Source of the DNA: an uncultured bacterium | GTDB lineage: Bacteria; Planctomycetota; UBA1135; GCA-002748355 | Length of the DNA stretch: 45,187 bases | Reading direction: 5' to 3' | NCBI GenBank assembly: GCA_937858895.1 | Contig: CALLZN010000053.1 | Location: forward strand, 1 to 45,187 | In this document: piece after piece, positions 23,084-31,865 of the stretch | Layout: each line of letters begins with the position of its first letter | How positions within the stretch are numbered: the stretch's first letter is position 1 | The notes under the pieces: model-generated | Database searches by the model: none | Told to the model about the DNA's origin: nothing | The model's input: only the letters and a program-made list of their open reading frames with translations | Program-made: the position numbers and the translations under genes

Positions 23084-25318
23084 ATGACAAGTGCCGCAGC
23101 GTCCCCCGATCTCCTCGATCTCGTGCTCCATGGAGTAGGTGATGAGTTTGAAAGAAGTTGGAAAGAGAGATTGGCGACTCCGGGCCCGATCACCGACTTT
23201 ATTCCGGCTCTGCAGATCCTCGCCGAAACAGGTCGGAGGACCGCAGCTGTGGACGCCGCTTCGGCGCTCGTGCGTGCGCTCGCCGAACGTGATCGGGCCA
23301 AGGATGCAGTCGGCGTCCTCATGCGGCTGGCGCAGTGGAAGTGCGACAGCGTGAATGGGCTCGAGGCCTTGACCGGAACGGTTCTCGAGAAGGCCTATGG
23401 TGGCGAAGCTTGGTTCGACTACTTCTTGGGCAAGTCCCGCCTCACGCGCGGACAAGCCGTCGCCTGGCCGAGCTTCCTCGACTTGGGGCAAGCATTGGGT
23501 TTCATCCCAGGTCGCGCAGTTGAGCACCGTGCCGGCTGGGGACCCGGTCGTGTGCACGCCCTCGATGTCGATACGGACGAAGTGACGATCGCCTTCATCA
23601 GCGGCCGCAATCACACCGTGCCGTGGCAGACCGCGATCGACACGATGACGCCGCTGCCAGAAGAAGATCTGCGTGCGATGCGCATCCACCACGGAGTCGA
23701 CGAACTCTTCGAGTTCGCGCAAGCAGCGCCGACGGAACTCTTGCGACGCGCCCTTCGCATCTACCGTGGCAAGGCGAACTCGTCGCAGATCAAGGAGCAG
23801 CTCCACGAATCGGTCGTCCCGGCCAAGTCCTGGACGGGCTGGTGGAAGAAGGCGAAGGCCGCCGCCGTCGAAGATCCGCTCATCGCGGTGGAAGGTAGCG
23901 CGAGCCGCCCGGTTCTCACTCTCCGAACCAAGGCCTTGTCGCTGACCGATGAAGCACGCGCCAAGCTCAAGTTCGAAAAAACGGCGAAGGCGATCGTCGG
24001 TGGTCTGCGCGTTTTCTTTGATCGTGCGACCCGAGACTCGGATCGCGATGCACTCGCGGCTTACGCAAAAGAACGGCTCGATTCGATCGCTCGCGCAGCC
24101 AACGGCATCGAGAGCGCATATGCCGTCATCTTCCTCGAAGAGATCGGTGCATTGGACGTCGCAGAAGCGATCCCCTTGTTGCGTCCCCTCTTCGGAGCAC
24201 CGGCAGAGGGCGACTACGATCCCGAGAAGGTCGAGCTCTACATCCTGGCGGACATCGAGGATTCATCTCTTCGGTCCCGGCTCGCTTCGCAAATCCCCGA
24301 CGTGCTAGGGCCCCAGTGGGTCGACGTCGCGATCGCTAAGTTGCACCTCCTGTCTGAATACGGCGAGAACGTCGAAGAGGCGCTCGAGACCCTGGTCGAA
24401 GCTTTGCGCTTCGCCGAAGTTCCGGATCGCTTGCTCGACCTCTACGACAGGGTGAATCCCTTCCCCCACAAGCATCCGTTCCTCATCTATGCCTTGACCA
24501 AGGCCTACAGCGATGGGGCTTTCGATGGCGCCGAGCGCGACGCAGACCCCAACATCATCTGCCGCGTCATCCTCCATGCGATGCGCATCGTCTGTGAACA
24601 ACACACGGGTAGACGCCACACCCGTCTGCAGAGTCGCATTCATACTTTGCTAGCCGGACGCAAGGGCATCCTCGCGGACCTCCTCGAGAAGATCGATCGC
24701 TCGAGCATGGCGTCTGCAATGAAGAGCGGGCGGGCCGGTGGAGAGGACTTCCCGCCCAAGGTTCTTTCGCACATCGATGACGTCGCGCGCCGACGCTTCC
24801 CGGATCTCTTCGAAGAAGTCGAGATCATGTTCTGGGACGACGACTTTGACATCTTCGTGACGCGTGACGGCTTCGCGCATCGCGAGGCGGAGTTCCACAA
24901 TCTGCGGGATGTGTTGATTCCAGCCAACAGCAAAGCGATCGGCGAAGCCGCGTCGCTCGGCGACTTGTCAGAGAACGCAGAGTGGGAGGCGGCGATCGAA
25001 GAGCAGCGAAACCTCACCGCCAAGGCCAGCGAGTGGGAGGAAGAGCTGCAGCGAGCACGCTTCCTCGAAGAGATCACGATACCGGACGGAATCGTTGCAC
25101 CGGGCACGAAGGCGACGGTCAAGGACCTCGAGACGAAAGAAACGAAGTCGATCCGCATCCTTGGCCCCTGGGACGCAGCTCTCGCAGAGGATGTTGTCTC
25201 TTATCGCGCGCCACTCGCGAAGGGCATGCTTGGTGCCAGTGTCGGCAACGAGGTCACGATCACGCTGCCCAACGGGTCCTTGCGCCTCGAGATCGTTCGC
25301 ATCGAGAAGCTCTACTGA
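23084..25318 (+). CDS. Very large GreA/GreB-type transcript cleavage factor
   Basis: At 744 residues this is far longer than GreA (about 158). Its last 139 residues are a complete Gre core: the coiled-coil tip GDLSENAEW (626-634) with the acidic pair Asp627 and Glu630, then an EITIPDGIVAPGTKATVKD-like globular domain. Residues 1-600 are mostly helical and acidic, with no catalytic motif I can name. Chlamydiae are known to have a similarly enlarged GreA, and that may be the closest relative. It would rescue backtracked RNA polymerase; the large N-terminal part may bind other partners. The ATG at 23084 follows the terminator of the upstream gene by 70 bases. Confidence 0.82.
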   Translation: MTSAAASPDLLDLVLHGVGDEFERSWKERLATPGPITDFIPALQILAETGRRTAAVDAASALVRALAERDRAKDAVGVLMRLAQWKCDSVNGLEALTGTVLEKAYGGEAWFDYFLGKSRLTRGQAVAWPSFLDLGQALGFIPGRAVEHRAGWGPGRVHALDVDTDEVTIAFISGRNHTVPWQTAIDTMTPLPEEDLRAMRIHHGVDELFEFAQAAPTELLRRALRIYRGKANSSQIKEQLHESVVPAKSWTGWWKKAKAAAVEDPLIAVEGSASRPVLTLRTKALSLTDEARAKLKFEKTAKAIVGGLRVFFDRATRDSDRDALAAYAKERLDSIARAANGIESAYAVIFLEEIGALDVAEAIPLLRPLFGAPAEGDYDPEKVELYILADIEDSSLRSRLASQIPDVLGPQWVDVAIAKLHLLSEYGENVEEALETLVEALRFAEVPDRLLDLYDRVNPFPHKHPFLIYALTKAYSDGAFDGAERDADPNIICRVILHAMRIVCEQHTGRRHTRLQSRIHTLLAGRKGILADLLEKIDRSSMASAMKSGRAGGEDFPPKVLSHIDDVARRRFPDLFEEVEIMFWDDDFDIFVTRDGFAHREAEFHNLRDVLIPANSKAIGEAASLGDLSENAEWEAAIEEQRNLTAKASEWEEELQRARFLEEITIPDGIVAPGTKATVKDLETKETKSIRILGPWDAALAEDVVSYRAPLAKGMLGASVGNEVTITLPNGSLRLEIVRIEKLY

Positions 25319-25409
25319 TCGTTGGCCGACGGCCCGGCGGTCGTGGCCGGCCCGAAGGCGGGTCGACCGATCGTGTCGCTGAATCATGCACTGAGCTTTC
25401 GTTAGCAAG

Positions 25410-25434
25410 GGACTGTCCAGAAATCGGGCAGTCC
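25410..25434. repeat. Inverted repeat upstream of the PstS-like gene
   Basis: GGACTGTCC (25410-25418) and GGGCAGTCC (25426-25434) pair over nine positions with one wobble around a seven-base loop. It lies 92 bases after the GreA-like stop and 65 before the GTG of the next gene. No T-run follows, so an operator or leader structure is as likely as a terminator. Confidence 0.45.
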
Positions 25435-25499
25435 GCCTCCACCACTGTCGAGTTTCGAGCCGATGGAACTTCGAACAGCGACGGGTCGGGGGACCATCA

Positions 25500-26456
25500 G
25501 TGGAGAAGATCGCAACAGGGTTGGCAAGGGTTCTGTGCCTCGCGTGGCTTGTCGTAGCAGAATCCTGCATGCAGCACTCGGACATCGGGCCGAGTCTCGA
25601 TTTCCCGGCTTCGAGTGCTGCAGCATCGCACGACCCTTGGATGACAGTCGATGACGGCTATCTCGAAGTCGCAGCCGACTCCGCGTCCCGCGCAACGGCC
25701 CACGAACCTGAAAGAACGAAGCAAGCGCGAGTGGTCGTCGGTTTCGAGCACGGCTTGCGGGACGAAGTCGAATTGCTTTGCCGTGGCTTCGTTGGCGAGG
25801 CAGAGCTCAGTTATCGTGAAGGAGAGCCGACTGGCTTGCGCCAAGCGGTCCTCGATCATCGCGTCGATGTCTTGCTTTCGCGGCAAGAAGTCCCGTACCG
25901 GCAGCAACGACAAGGGCTGCGATCCCTCGTCATCGCGCGTCGAGCGCTCGTCCCGGTCGTACACGCAGACAACCCGGTCGCGACTCTCGCATTCGCGCAG
26001 CTAGGGTCGATCCTCGATGGTCGATCCAGGACATGGTTCGAATGGAATCGCAATCCAGCGGCCATCGAAGTCCTCGCGCTCAGCCCGAGCAATCCTCGCC
26101 AGACTGTCATGATGGAGCGCTTCTGGCCGACACGGAGGCCTGTGACGACGGATGCCTTTGCCAGCGACAACGAAGTCCTCGCAGCCGTCGAAGGTCGCCC
26201 CTCCTCAATTGCGCTCGTCGACGCATTGGCTCTCGAGGCCTATCGCAAGCAGCGCGGCGGACGACTCAAGCCGCTATCGATCGACAACATTCCTGCCTCG
26301 TTGTCCACTTCCAAGGACGGTCGCTGGCCACTGTCCTGGAACATCCTCTGGATCACGCAGGATCGGCCGGGAACGAGCGAAGTCGCTGCGCTGACACAGT
26401 ATGTGACGACCCCAAGTAATCGCTTATCTGGGCTACGCGCAGCACCGCAGCGCTGA
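25500..26456 (+). CDS. PstS-like periplasmic binding protein
   Basis: The 318-residue product starts from a GTG. The N-terminus has a hydrophobic segment ending LVVAESC, a weak lipobox, so it may be a lipoprotein. The fold pattern of PstS-like binding proteins appears in order: GLRQAVLDHRVDVLLS, LVIARRALVPVVHADNPVATL, then LAFAQLGSILDGRSRTW, which mirrors the usual NPV-LTLEQL-IFTGKITNW block of phosphate-binding proteins. SSIALVDALALEAYRKQRG and LTQYVTTPSN correspond to the hinge and C-terminal parts. Ligand residues cannot be checked by eye. No Pst transporter genes lie nearby, so the partner is unknown. Confidence 0.7.
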   Translation: MEKIATGLARVLCLAWLVVAESCMQHSDIGPSLDFPASSAAASHDPWMTVDDGYLEVAADSASRATAHEPERTKQARVVVGFEHGLRDEVELLCRGFVGEAELSYREGEPTGLRQAVLDHRVDVLLSRQEVPYRQQRQGLRSLVIARRALVPVVHADNPVATLAFAQLGSILDGRSRTWFEWNRNPAAIEVLALSPSNPRQTVMMERFWPTRRPVTTDAFASDNEVLAAVEGRPSSIALVDALALEAYRKQRGGRLKPLSIDNIPASLSTSKDGRWPLSWNILWITQDRPGTSEVAALTQYVTTPSNRLSGLRAAPQR

Positions 26457-26476
26457 CGTATCGACTAGACCCTGAG

Positions 26477-27274
26477 TCAGAAGTAGATGCCGCCACCAAA
26501 CATGAATCCAGACAGCACGAGGTCGCCGAGATAATTCTGTCCGTCGACGATCCCTTCGGCATCGATGGACACATAACGATAGCCAGCAAAGAGCTCGACA
26601 TGGTCGAGTGGGCGGAAGCGTGCGAGCACCTCGACATCGAGGACGGTCCCGTCAATGTCTTGTACATTGGCTTTCATGCCACCGATGTCGGCTACCAAGT
26701 TGAAGTAGCCAAGGTCAACTTCGGCCTGGACAAAGAGGAGCGGGACCGGTGCTTGAACATCGAGTTCTTCACGCAAGGTCGGGACGGCGAGGCTGAATGA
26801 CTCGAGCTGGAGGTCGAAGTAGTCGACGCCGATGCCCGGAGAGATGCGCACGGGGCCGAGATCAATCAGATCGAAGAGGATCTCTCCCTTGAGGTTGCGC
26901 ATGTCGATCGAAGATTCGATCGGCGTCGACAGCGGGATGTCACCGAACTGGACGCTCAAAGCGCCGCGACCCGTTTGGTCGATCTGGAAGCCGGAAGCGA
27001 CGACGCGGGCAATCACAGCCTCCACCTCGACGCGGCCATACGCGCTGGACATCGCATCTTTGAGTCCGAAACCTTCCTCGATATCGACCCTCTGCGGAGG
27101 AAGGGTCGAGGCTGCGGACGGAGTGAGACCCAGGTCGCCCGAAAGTTCCAGGCTCGTGTATCCAGCGTCGACGTTGATGCCTAGCCCTGAACAAGACAGG
27201 GACGTCAGCAGGATCAATGACGATGTTGCCGAGACGAGTCGGCGCTGCATCGACGACCGAAGTGGTGCTTCCAT
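26477..27274 (-). CDS. Probable outer-membrane beta-barrel protein
   Basis: The 265-residue product has a signal segment with a nearby Cys (SSLILLTSLSCSGLG), cleaved by a lipoprotein or standard peptidase. The rest alternates hydrophobic and polar residues in short strands separated by turns, for example VRISPGIGVDYFDLQLESFS, VEVLARFRPLDHVELFAGYRYV. It ends in GGGIYF: a terminal aromatic residue is the usual sorting signal of outer-membrane barrels. Start 27274 is supported by AGGAG seven bases upstream. It converges with the PstS-like gene, leaving 20 bases between stops. Confidence 0.65.
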   Translation of the reverse strand: MEAPLRSSMQRRLVSATSSLILLTSLSCSGLGINVDAGYTSLELSGDLGLTPSAASTLPPQRVDIEEGFGLKDAMSSAYGRVEVEAVIARVVASGFQIDQTGRGALSVQFGDIPLSTPIESSIDMRNLKGEILFDLIDLGPVRISPGIGVDYFDLQLESFSLAVPTLREELDVQAPVPLLFVQAEVDLGYFNLVADIGGMKANVQDIDGTVLDVEVLARFRPLDHVELFAGYRYVSIDAEGIVDGQNYLGDLVLSGFMFGGGIYF

Positions 27275-27383
27275 GTAAGGCTCCTGGAGGGATGCTCGCC
27301 GTCTCATCGGGCTTTCAGCCTCGCCACTTTAATCGAAACCGAGCGCGCTGCACGCGGCCGCGACTTCGTGAGGTCTCGGTAGC

Positions 27384-28001
27384 TCAGTGCTGGCCTTCGT
27401 CCGAAGAACACCGGCGGCGGAAATCTTCGAACGACGCCGCGGTGTCGCAATTCCAAAGGATGGCCGGGTGGCTGACCGGCACGGACGTCTTGTTCTCCCC
27501 GGCCAGGAAGCTACGCAAGTTGCCTTCGGACTCCGTCGCGGCGAGCAGAGACGGCCGCATCTTCTCGCTAATGACGATCGGATGTCCACCGCGACCATCG
27601 TGGGTTGGCACGACGACATCGCCCGGGCTAGCGATCAGCATCCTGATCGTCGTCAGATCGACAAAGGGGTGGTCGACGGGCCAGATGAGCCAAGCGGTTA
27701 TCGGCGCATGCATCAATGTTGGCCCCAAAGATAGGGCATGCCGAATGGACGCGATCGGTCCACGTTGGCGTTCTGCATCGTCGACTTGCAAAACGTGCCC
27801 ATCGATGGCCGGCAGCAGTTGCGAAAGCTCACGCGAGACGCAAACGATGACGCCCTGAGCGCGCGCGTCCCACGCACGAGCGACGACGCACTCGAGGGCA
27901 GTTCGGCCGTCGAGAGGAAGCAAGGCCTTGGGGCGCCCCATGCGCCGCGAGTCACCGGCGGCCAATACGACGGTCACGAACTTGGGCACGTCGTCTTGCA
28001 T
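27384..28001 (-). CDS. MobA-like nucleotidyltransferase
   Basis: The N-terminal signature LAAGDSRRMGRPKALLPLDG is the nucleotide-binding loop of MobA/MocA and related NTP transferases, with the key Arg and Lys. WPVDHPFVD near residue 115 is the metal-binding Asp motif, and VPTHDGRGGHP near 133-143 is also typical of this group, which includes molybdenum-cofactor cytidylyl- and guanylyltransferases and sugar-nucleotide enzymes. The molybdenum-cofactor assignment is only likely. At 205 residues it is of normal size. It is the last gene of the minus-strand run that starts at pdxS, 20 bases after the flavin reductase. Confidence 0.78.
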   Translation of the reverse strand: MQDDVPKFVTVVLAAGDSRRMGRPKALLPLDGRTALECVVARAWDARAQGVIVCVSRELSQLLPAIDGHVLQVDDAERQRGPIASIRHALSLGPTLMHAPITAWLIWPVDHPFVDLTTIRMLIASPGDVVVPTHDGRGGHPIVISEKMRPSLLAATESEGNLRSFLAGENKTSVPVSHPAILWNCDTAASFEDFRRRCSSDEGQH

Positions 28002-28021
28002 CAGCGCGACACGCGAAGCAG

Positions 28022-28495
28022 TTAGTAGGAGAAGCCGTGCTTCCGAACGTGCACGAGCGGGTGAGAGCCCTCCTGTAAGACCTCTCCGTCGATGACTTTG
28101 GCAACGATGATTCGATGCTTACCGACTTGGCACTCCGTCACCTTGACGCAGTCGAGCCAAGCGAGGCCATCGGTCAGGAAGATGCCCCCGGACTCTGTAG
28201 CGGTTGTCGCGAGATCGCCAAACGGAGTTGCGCTGGCCTTGGCGAAGAACGGCTTCATCAGGTCATGGCGCTTGTCGGGCAGGATCGAGAGCGTGAAGCA
28301 CCCTCCGGCGGCTTCGAGTGCTTGGATAGCGGCTCGATCCTCCTCGACGGAGATCGTGATTGCAGGTGGATCGAAGGATGCCTGCATGACCCACGAGGCT
28401 ACGAACGGGTGTGCGTCTGTTCCGCGACCGCAAGCGCAGACAAAGATGCCGCTCGGAATCCTACCGAGAGCACGCCCGATGCCATCCGTGGTCAT
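28022..28495 (-). CDS. Flavin-reductase-like FMN-binding protein
   Basis: The 157-residue product has the flavin-reductase-like split barrel: IPSGIFVCACG, ASWVMQASFDPPAITISVEE and GCFTLSILPDKRHDLMKPF are its typical blocks. Such proteins bind FMN and either reduce it with NAD(P)H for a partner monooxygenase or act as oxidoreductases themselves. No monooxygenase lies nearby. Its ATG overlaps the pyrE stop by four bases (ATGA), so it is translated together with pyrE. Confidence 0.8.
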   Translation of the reverse strand: MTTDGIGRALGRIPSGIFVCACGRGTDAHPFVASWVMQASFDPPAITISVEEDRAAIQALEAAGGCFTLSILPDKRHDLMKPFFAKASATPFGDLATTATESGGIFLTDGLAWLDCVKVTECQVGKHRIIVAKVIDGEVLQEGSHPLVHVRKHGFSY

Positions 28496-29088
28496 GCTGG
28501 GTCCGTCGACGGCCTTCGCAGGTCGCTGAGCTTGAAGATGGAACGCACGTCGAAGTCGCGCCGGAACGCATCGCCGTCCGTGTCCTCGCGATCGACGAGC
28601 GCGAGGACGCAGACGACTTGGGCGCCGGCATCAAGCACAGCTTCGATGGCCTTGCGACTCGAGCCTCCCGTCGTGATCGTGTCCTCGACGATGGCAACTC
28701 GGCTCTGCGGGCCAAGCTCTCCCTCGATCTGACTGGTCGTTCCGTGCCCCTTCGCTTCTTTGCGGACGAGGAAGGCTTCGATGGGTCGCCCGCGCAGCCA
28801 GGATAGAGTGCAAACAGCTGCCGAAATTGGATCGGCACCAATCGCCATGCCTCCGACCGCGGTGATACCACCGATGGCCTCGATTTCATCCAGGAGCAAG
28901 GACGCAAAGAGGAAGAGTCCTTCAGGGTGAAGAGTGATGCGCTTGCCGTTCACGTAGAACGTCGACCTCTTGCCGGATGCAAGCACGATATCGATGCCGT
29001 CCTTGTAAGCGCGCTCTCGAACCAAAGTCAGTAGTCGTTCTCGCGCCGCGTCACGCGAGATCGCGAGCTTCGATTGATCGAGTGACAT
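28492..29088 (-). CDS. pyrE: Orotate phosphoribosyltransferase
   Basis: The 198-residue length is right for PyrE. The PRPP-binding loop AIVEDTITTGGSSRKAI is intact, GGMAIGADPISAAV and FLVRKEAKGHGT hold the orotate and catalytic-loop residues, and the N-terminus carries KRSTFYVNGKRIT-like substrate contacts. It converts orotate and PRPP to OMP in pyrimidine synthesis. Start 29088 (MSLDQSKLA) is chosen because the longer frame enters the neighbouring gene. The gene lies 13 bases after the dehydrogenase gene and overlaps the next by four bases. Confidence 0.9.
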   Translation of the reverse strand: MSLDQSKLAISRDAARERLLTLVRERAYKDGIDIVLASGKRSTFYVNGKRITLHPEGLFLFASLLLDEIEAIGGITAVGGMAIGADPISAAVCTLSWLRGRPIEAFLVRKEAKGHGTTSQIEGELGPQSRVAIVEDTITTGGSSRKAIEAVLDAGAQVVCVLALVDREDTDGDAFRRDFDVRSIFKLSDLRRPSTDPA

Positions 29089-29101
29089 GAGTGGCGGATC
29101 C

Positions 29102-30100
29102 TCAGCGTTGCAGGTGAGGCGGTGCGACTTCGAGCATCGTGCGTAGGCCGGGGGCGGCTGCAACGACGCTTTGGATGCCGTTGACGAGGATGGCAGCCGT
29201 TGCGAAGTCGCCCGAGGTCCCACCCGGAATGCGCAACTCGAAGGAAGGCGTCGAGTCGAACACGAAGGCATCGTGTGGATCTTTGCAGCCGACGTACATA
29301 CGCAGGTCCATTTCGACGAGTTTCTTGCCGTTCTTTGCGCCAAAGCCCGTGTTGTGGATACCGGCGACTTGCCCTGTCCGAACCTCGAGGAACTCGGTCC
29401 GCAGGTCGGTCTCGGCGATGATTGGCTGGACGTCTTGTTCGATAGTGTCCAGGTCGAAGCCTAAAGCCGAGCCCAACATGGCGATCGATTCGCGCAGGCC
29501 GATGTGCCCGAGTCTTCCAGCTGCCGCAAGCTCGCGGAACTCCGCTTCGGCCATGCCAGCACCGATCTTCTTCTGGAACGGCAGGCGACGCGAAGTGGCG
29601 TCAACGAAGCGGCGACAAGCAACGTGCCGCACATCGTAGCAAACTGCTGACGCGAAGACCGGCAACGTATCCATGACGAATCCGGGGTTGACACCGGTGC
29701 CGAGTATGGACACGCCATTCGACTTCGCTCGCTCGTCCAAGGCGGCTGCGATCTCGGGCTGCTGAAGCTCGGGCCACAGCATCTCTTCAGTAGAAGTGAT
29801 GACGTTCGAGCCGGCGTCAATGATCGCCTCGAGCTGTTCCTTGACATTGGGAATGAAGGACGACGTGCAGTGAACGACGCAGTCGGGCTTCGTCGCCGCG
29901 AGGACCTTGCGAGCATCCGCGTCGATGATGATGCCTGCAGCGCCGGGTGAGTCGATCATTGCTCCAAGGTCTTTGCCCGCGAGCTCCGGCGCTACATCGA
30001 TGGCGCCGACGAGTTGAAGCCCTTGTTTGGCTGCTGTGAGCGCAGCAGCACGCATGCCGATCGGACCGAGTCCGAAACTGACGATTCTCAGTGGTTTCAT
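29102..30100 (-). CDS. DapB-like NAD(P)-dependent dehydrogenase (diaminopentanoate dehydrogenase type)
   Basis: The N-terminal Rossmann motif is FGLGPIGMRAA with VGAIDV at the second strand. VVHCTSSF, VITSTEEMLWP and GTGVNPGFVMDTLP are the blocks of dihydrodipicolinate-reductase-like proteins of the 2,4-diaminopentanoate dehydrogenase type, as is the HNTGFGAKNG region. The reaction is an NAD(P)-linked oxidation of an amino acid, or reduction of its product; the true substrate is not fixed. The last gene upstream overlaps by four bases (ATGA), placing it inside the pdxS-pyrE run. Confidence 0.75.
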   Translation of the reverse strand: MKPLRIVSFGLGPIGMRAAALTAAKQGLQLVGAIDVAPELAGKDLGAMIDSPGAAGIIIDADARKVLAATKPDCVVHCTSSFIPNVKEQLEAIIDAGSNVITSTEEMLWPELQQPEIAAALDERAKSNGVSILGTGVNPGFVMDTLPVFASAVCYDVRHVACRRFVDATSRRLPFQKKIGAGMAEAEFRELAAAGRLGHIGLRESIAMLGSALGFDLDTIEQDVQPIIAETDLRTEFLEVRTGQVAGIHNTGFGAKNGKKLVEMDLRMYVGCKDPHDAFVFDSTPSFELRIPGGTSGDFATAAILVNGIQSVVAAAPGLRTMLEVAPPHLQR

Positions 30101-30714
30101 GTTGAGTGTTCGAGTGCGCTTCGCCGCGACACGGCCTTCAAGAAGAGCTCATGCGTGATGTGTCCAGCCGCATCGAGCTCGGGATGGAATGCTGCACCTA
30201 GGATCGCGTCCTGCCGCACCAAGACTGCGTCACCGTCGCGCGTTGCGAGCACTTCGACCCCGTTGCCAATGCGTGTAATCCGGGGCGCACGAATGAAGAT
30301 GCCGCGCGATGGCGGCAGGCCGTCGCAACCTTGGATGTCGAACAGGCCGGAATGAACCTGCGCGCCGTAAGCGTTGCGACTCACCGTGACATCGAGCAGG
30401 CCGAGGCTCGGCTGCCGGGGATCCTCAACTTCGTTCGCAAGCAGGATGAGGCCGGCGCATGTTCCAAGGGTCGGTAACCCCGACGCGATCCTATCCCGCA
30501 AGGGTTCGAAGAGCTGCGCATAGTCGAGCAGGCGAAGCATCGTCGAGCTTTCACCGCCAGGCAGGACGATTCCGTCGATGCCCGTGAGCTGCTCTGGCTT
30601 GCGGATGCGAACGGTCGCCACGCCATGTCGCGCAAGACAGGCCTCATGAGCGAAGAAGTCGCCCTGCAACGCGAGGACTCCGATAGTCGTCACGCCAGGG
30701 TCCTCGGCGTTCAC
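30097..30714 (-). CDS. pdxT: Pyridoxal 5'-phosphate synthase glutaminase subunit
   Basis: [11 protein letters not shown] at the N-terminus, LPGGESSTM, and [10 protein letters not shown] with nucleophile Cys86 identify PdxT. FHPEL (His177, Glu179) completes the glutaminase triad, and VSRNAYG is a further family block. It releases ammonia from glutamine for PdxS. The frame starts at GTG 30714, overlapping the pdxS stop by four bases. A GTG at 30693 would give the more usual short N-terminus ([11 protein letters not shown]). Length 198-205 residues is normal. Confidence 0.93.
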   Translation of the reverse strand: MNAEDPGVTTIGVLALQGDFFAHEACLARHGVATVRIRKPEQLTGIDGIVLPGGESSTMLRLLDYAQLFEPLRDRIASGLPTLGTCAGLILLANEVEDPRQPSLGLLDVTVSRNAYGAQVHSGLFDIQGCDGLPPSRGIFIRAPRITRIGNGVEVLATRDGDAVLVRQDAILGAAFHPELDAAGHITHELFLKAVSRRSALEHST

Positions 30715-31628
30715 CAGCCGCGACCTGCGAGGCGGTCAGCCTCGGGGATGGACTGCATGTCTAGCCCCGGCATCGCGGCGGCGAGCTGTCCCGAGACCTC
30801 GGCGAGGATGCTCGGATCGTCGAAGTTCGTCACCGCGCGCACGACTGCCTTGGCGCGAGTTGCGGGATCGTCGCTCTTGAAGATACCCGAGCCCACGAAG
30901 ACGGCCTCGGCTCCGAGCTGCATCATGAGAGCGGCGTCTGCTGGTGTAGCCACACCGCCAGCCGAAAAGTTGGGCACCGGGAGCTTGCCGTTGTCGGCGA
31001 CCCAACGAACAAGGTCGACAGGAACGCGGTATTGCTCGGCTCGCTCAGTCAGCTGCTCCTTGTCGAGCTTGCGGAGCGCTCCGATGCCGCTCGTCAGCGC
31101 GCGCATGTGCCGCACGGCCTCAACGATGTTGCCAGTGCCGGCTTCGCCCTTGGTGCGAATCATCGCAGCGCCTTCATGAATGCGCCTGAGGGCTTCACCG
31201 AGGTCGCGACAGCCGCACACGAAGGGAATGCGGAAGTCTCGCTTCCAAACGTGATACTCCTCGTCGGCCGGCGTCAGGACTTCGCTCTCGTCGATACAGT
31301 CGACTTCGATAGCCTGCAGGATCTGAGCTTCGACGAAGTGCCCGATCCGAACCTTGGCCATGACAGGAATGTTCACGGCGTCTTTGATTGCCAGGATCAT
31401 GTCGGGGCTCGACATCCTGGAGACGCCGCCATCGCGACGAATGTCAGCTGGGATCCGCTCGAGCGCCATCACGGCGCATGCACCAGCCTCTTCGGCGATC
31501 TTGGCTTGCTCGACGTTCGTGACGTCCATGATGACGCCGCCCTTGAGCTGTTCGCAGAAGCCGATCTTGGTGCGGACTTCGTCCGGGGTGAAGCCTGGGA
31601 CGATCGCGGACGTCGGCAAGTTGGTCAT
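30711..31628 (-). CDS. pdxS: Pyridoxal 5'-phosphate synthase lyase subunit
   Basis: The 305-residue product is a complete PdxS barrel: [39 protein letters not shown], and [13 protein letters not shown] with Lys92 (imine former), and [11 protein letters not shown] with Lys160. [20 protein letters not shown] and [10 protein letters not shown] bind phosphate. It makes pyridoxal phosphate from ribose 5-phosphate, glyceraldehyde 3-phosphate and ammonia. It is the first gene of the minus-strand run. About 240 bases of divergent intergenic DNA separate it from the secreted protein gene at 31866. Confidence 0.96.
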   Translation of the reverse strand: MTNLPTSAIVPGFTPDEVRTKIGFCEQLKGGVIMDVTNVEQAKIAEEAGACAVMALERIPADIRRDGGVSRMSSPDMILAIKDAVNIPVMAKVRIGHFVEAQILQAIEVDCIDESEVLTPADEEYHVWKRDFRIPFVCGCRDLGEALRRIHEGAAMIRTKGEAGTGNIVEAVRHMRALTSGIGALRKLDKEQLTERAEQYRVPVDLVRWVADNGKLPVPNFSAGGVATPADAALMMQLGAEAVFVGSGIFKSDDPATRAKAVVRAVTNFDDPSILAEVSGQLAAAMPGLDMQSIPEADRLAGRGW

Positions 31629-31865
31629 ACCTTCAAACCCCGAGATTCGGGCGCGGCGGTGGCGTTGAGCGTGTTTCTACGGGCGCGACTGTAGGTCCGG
31701 CGCAGGCGGCCGACAAGCGCCTGTCTGCCGCAGGCTGCCTGACCTGTCCCCGACGGACACCTAAGTTCGGAACGAGTTGCAGACTCGATACGAGTGGAAG
31801 GGCGACCCCGGTTGACGTGCCCGTGCGATCATCTAGCGTCGGGTGCCCTTACGGAGACTCTAGCA

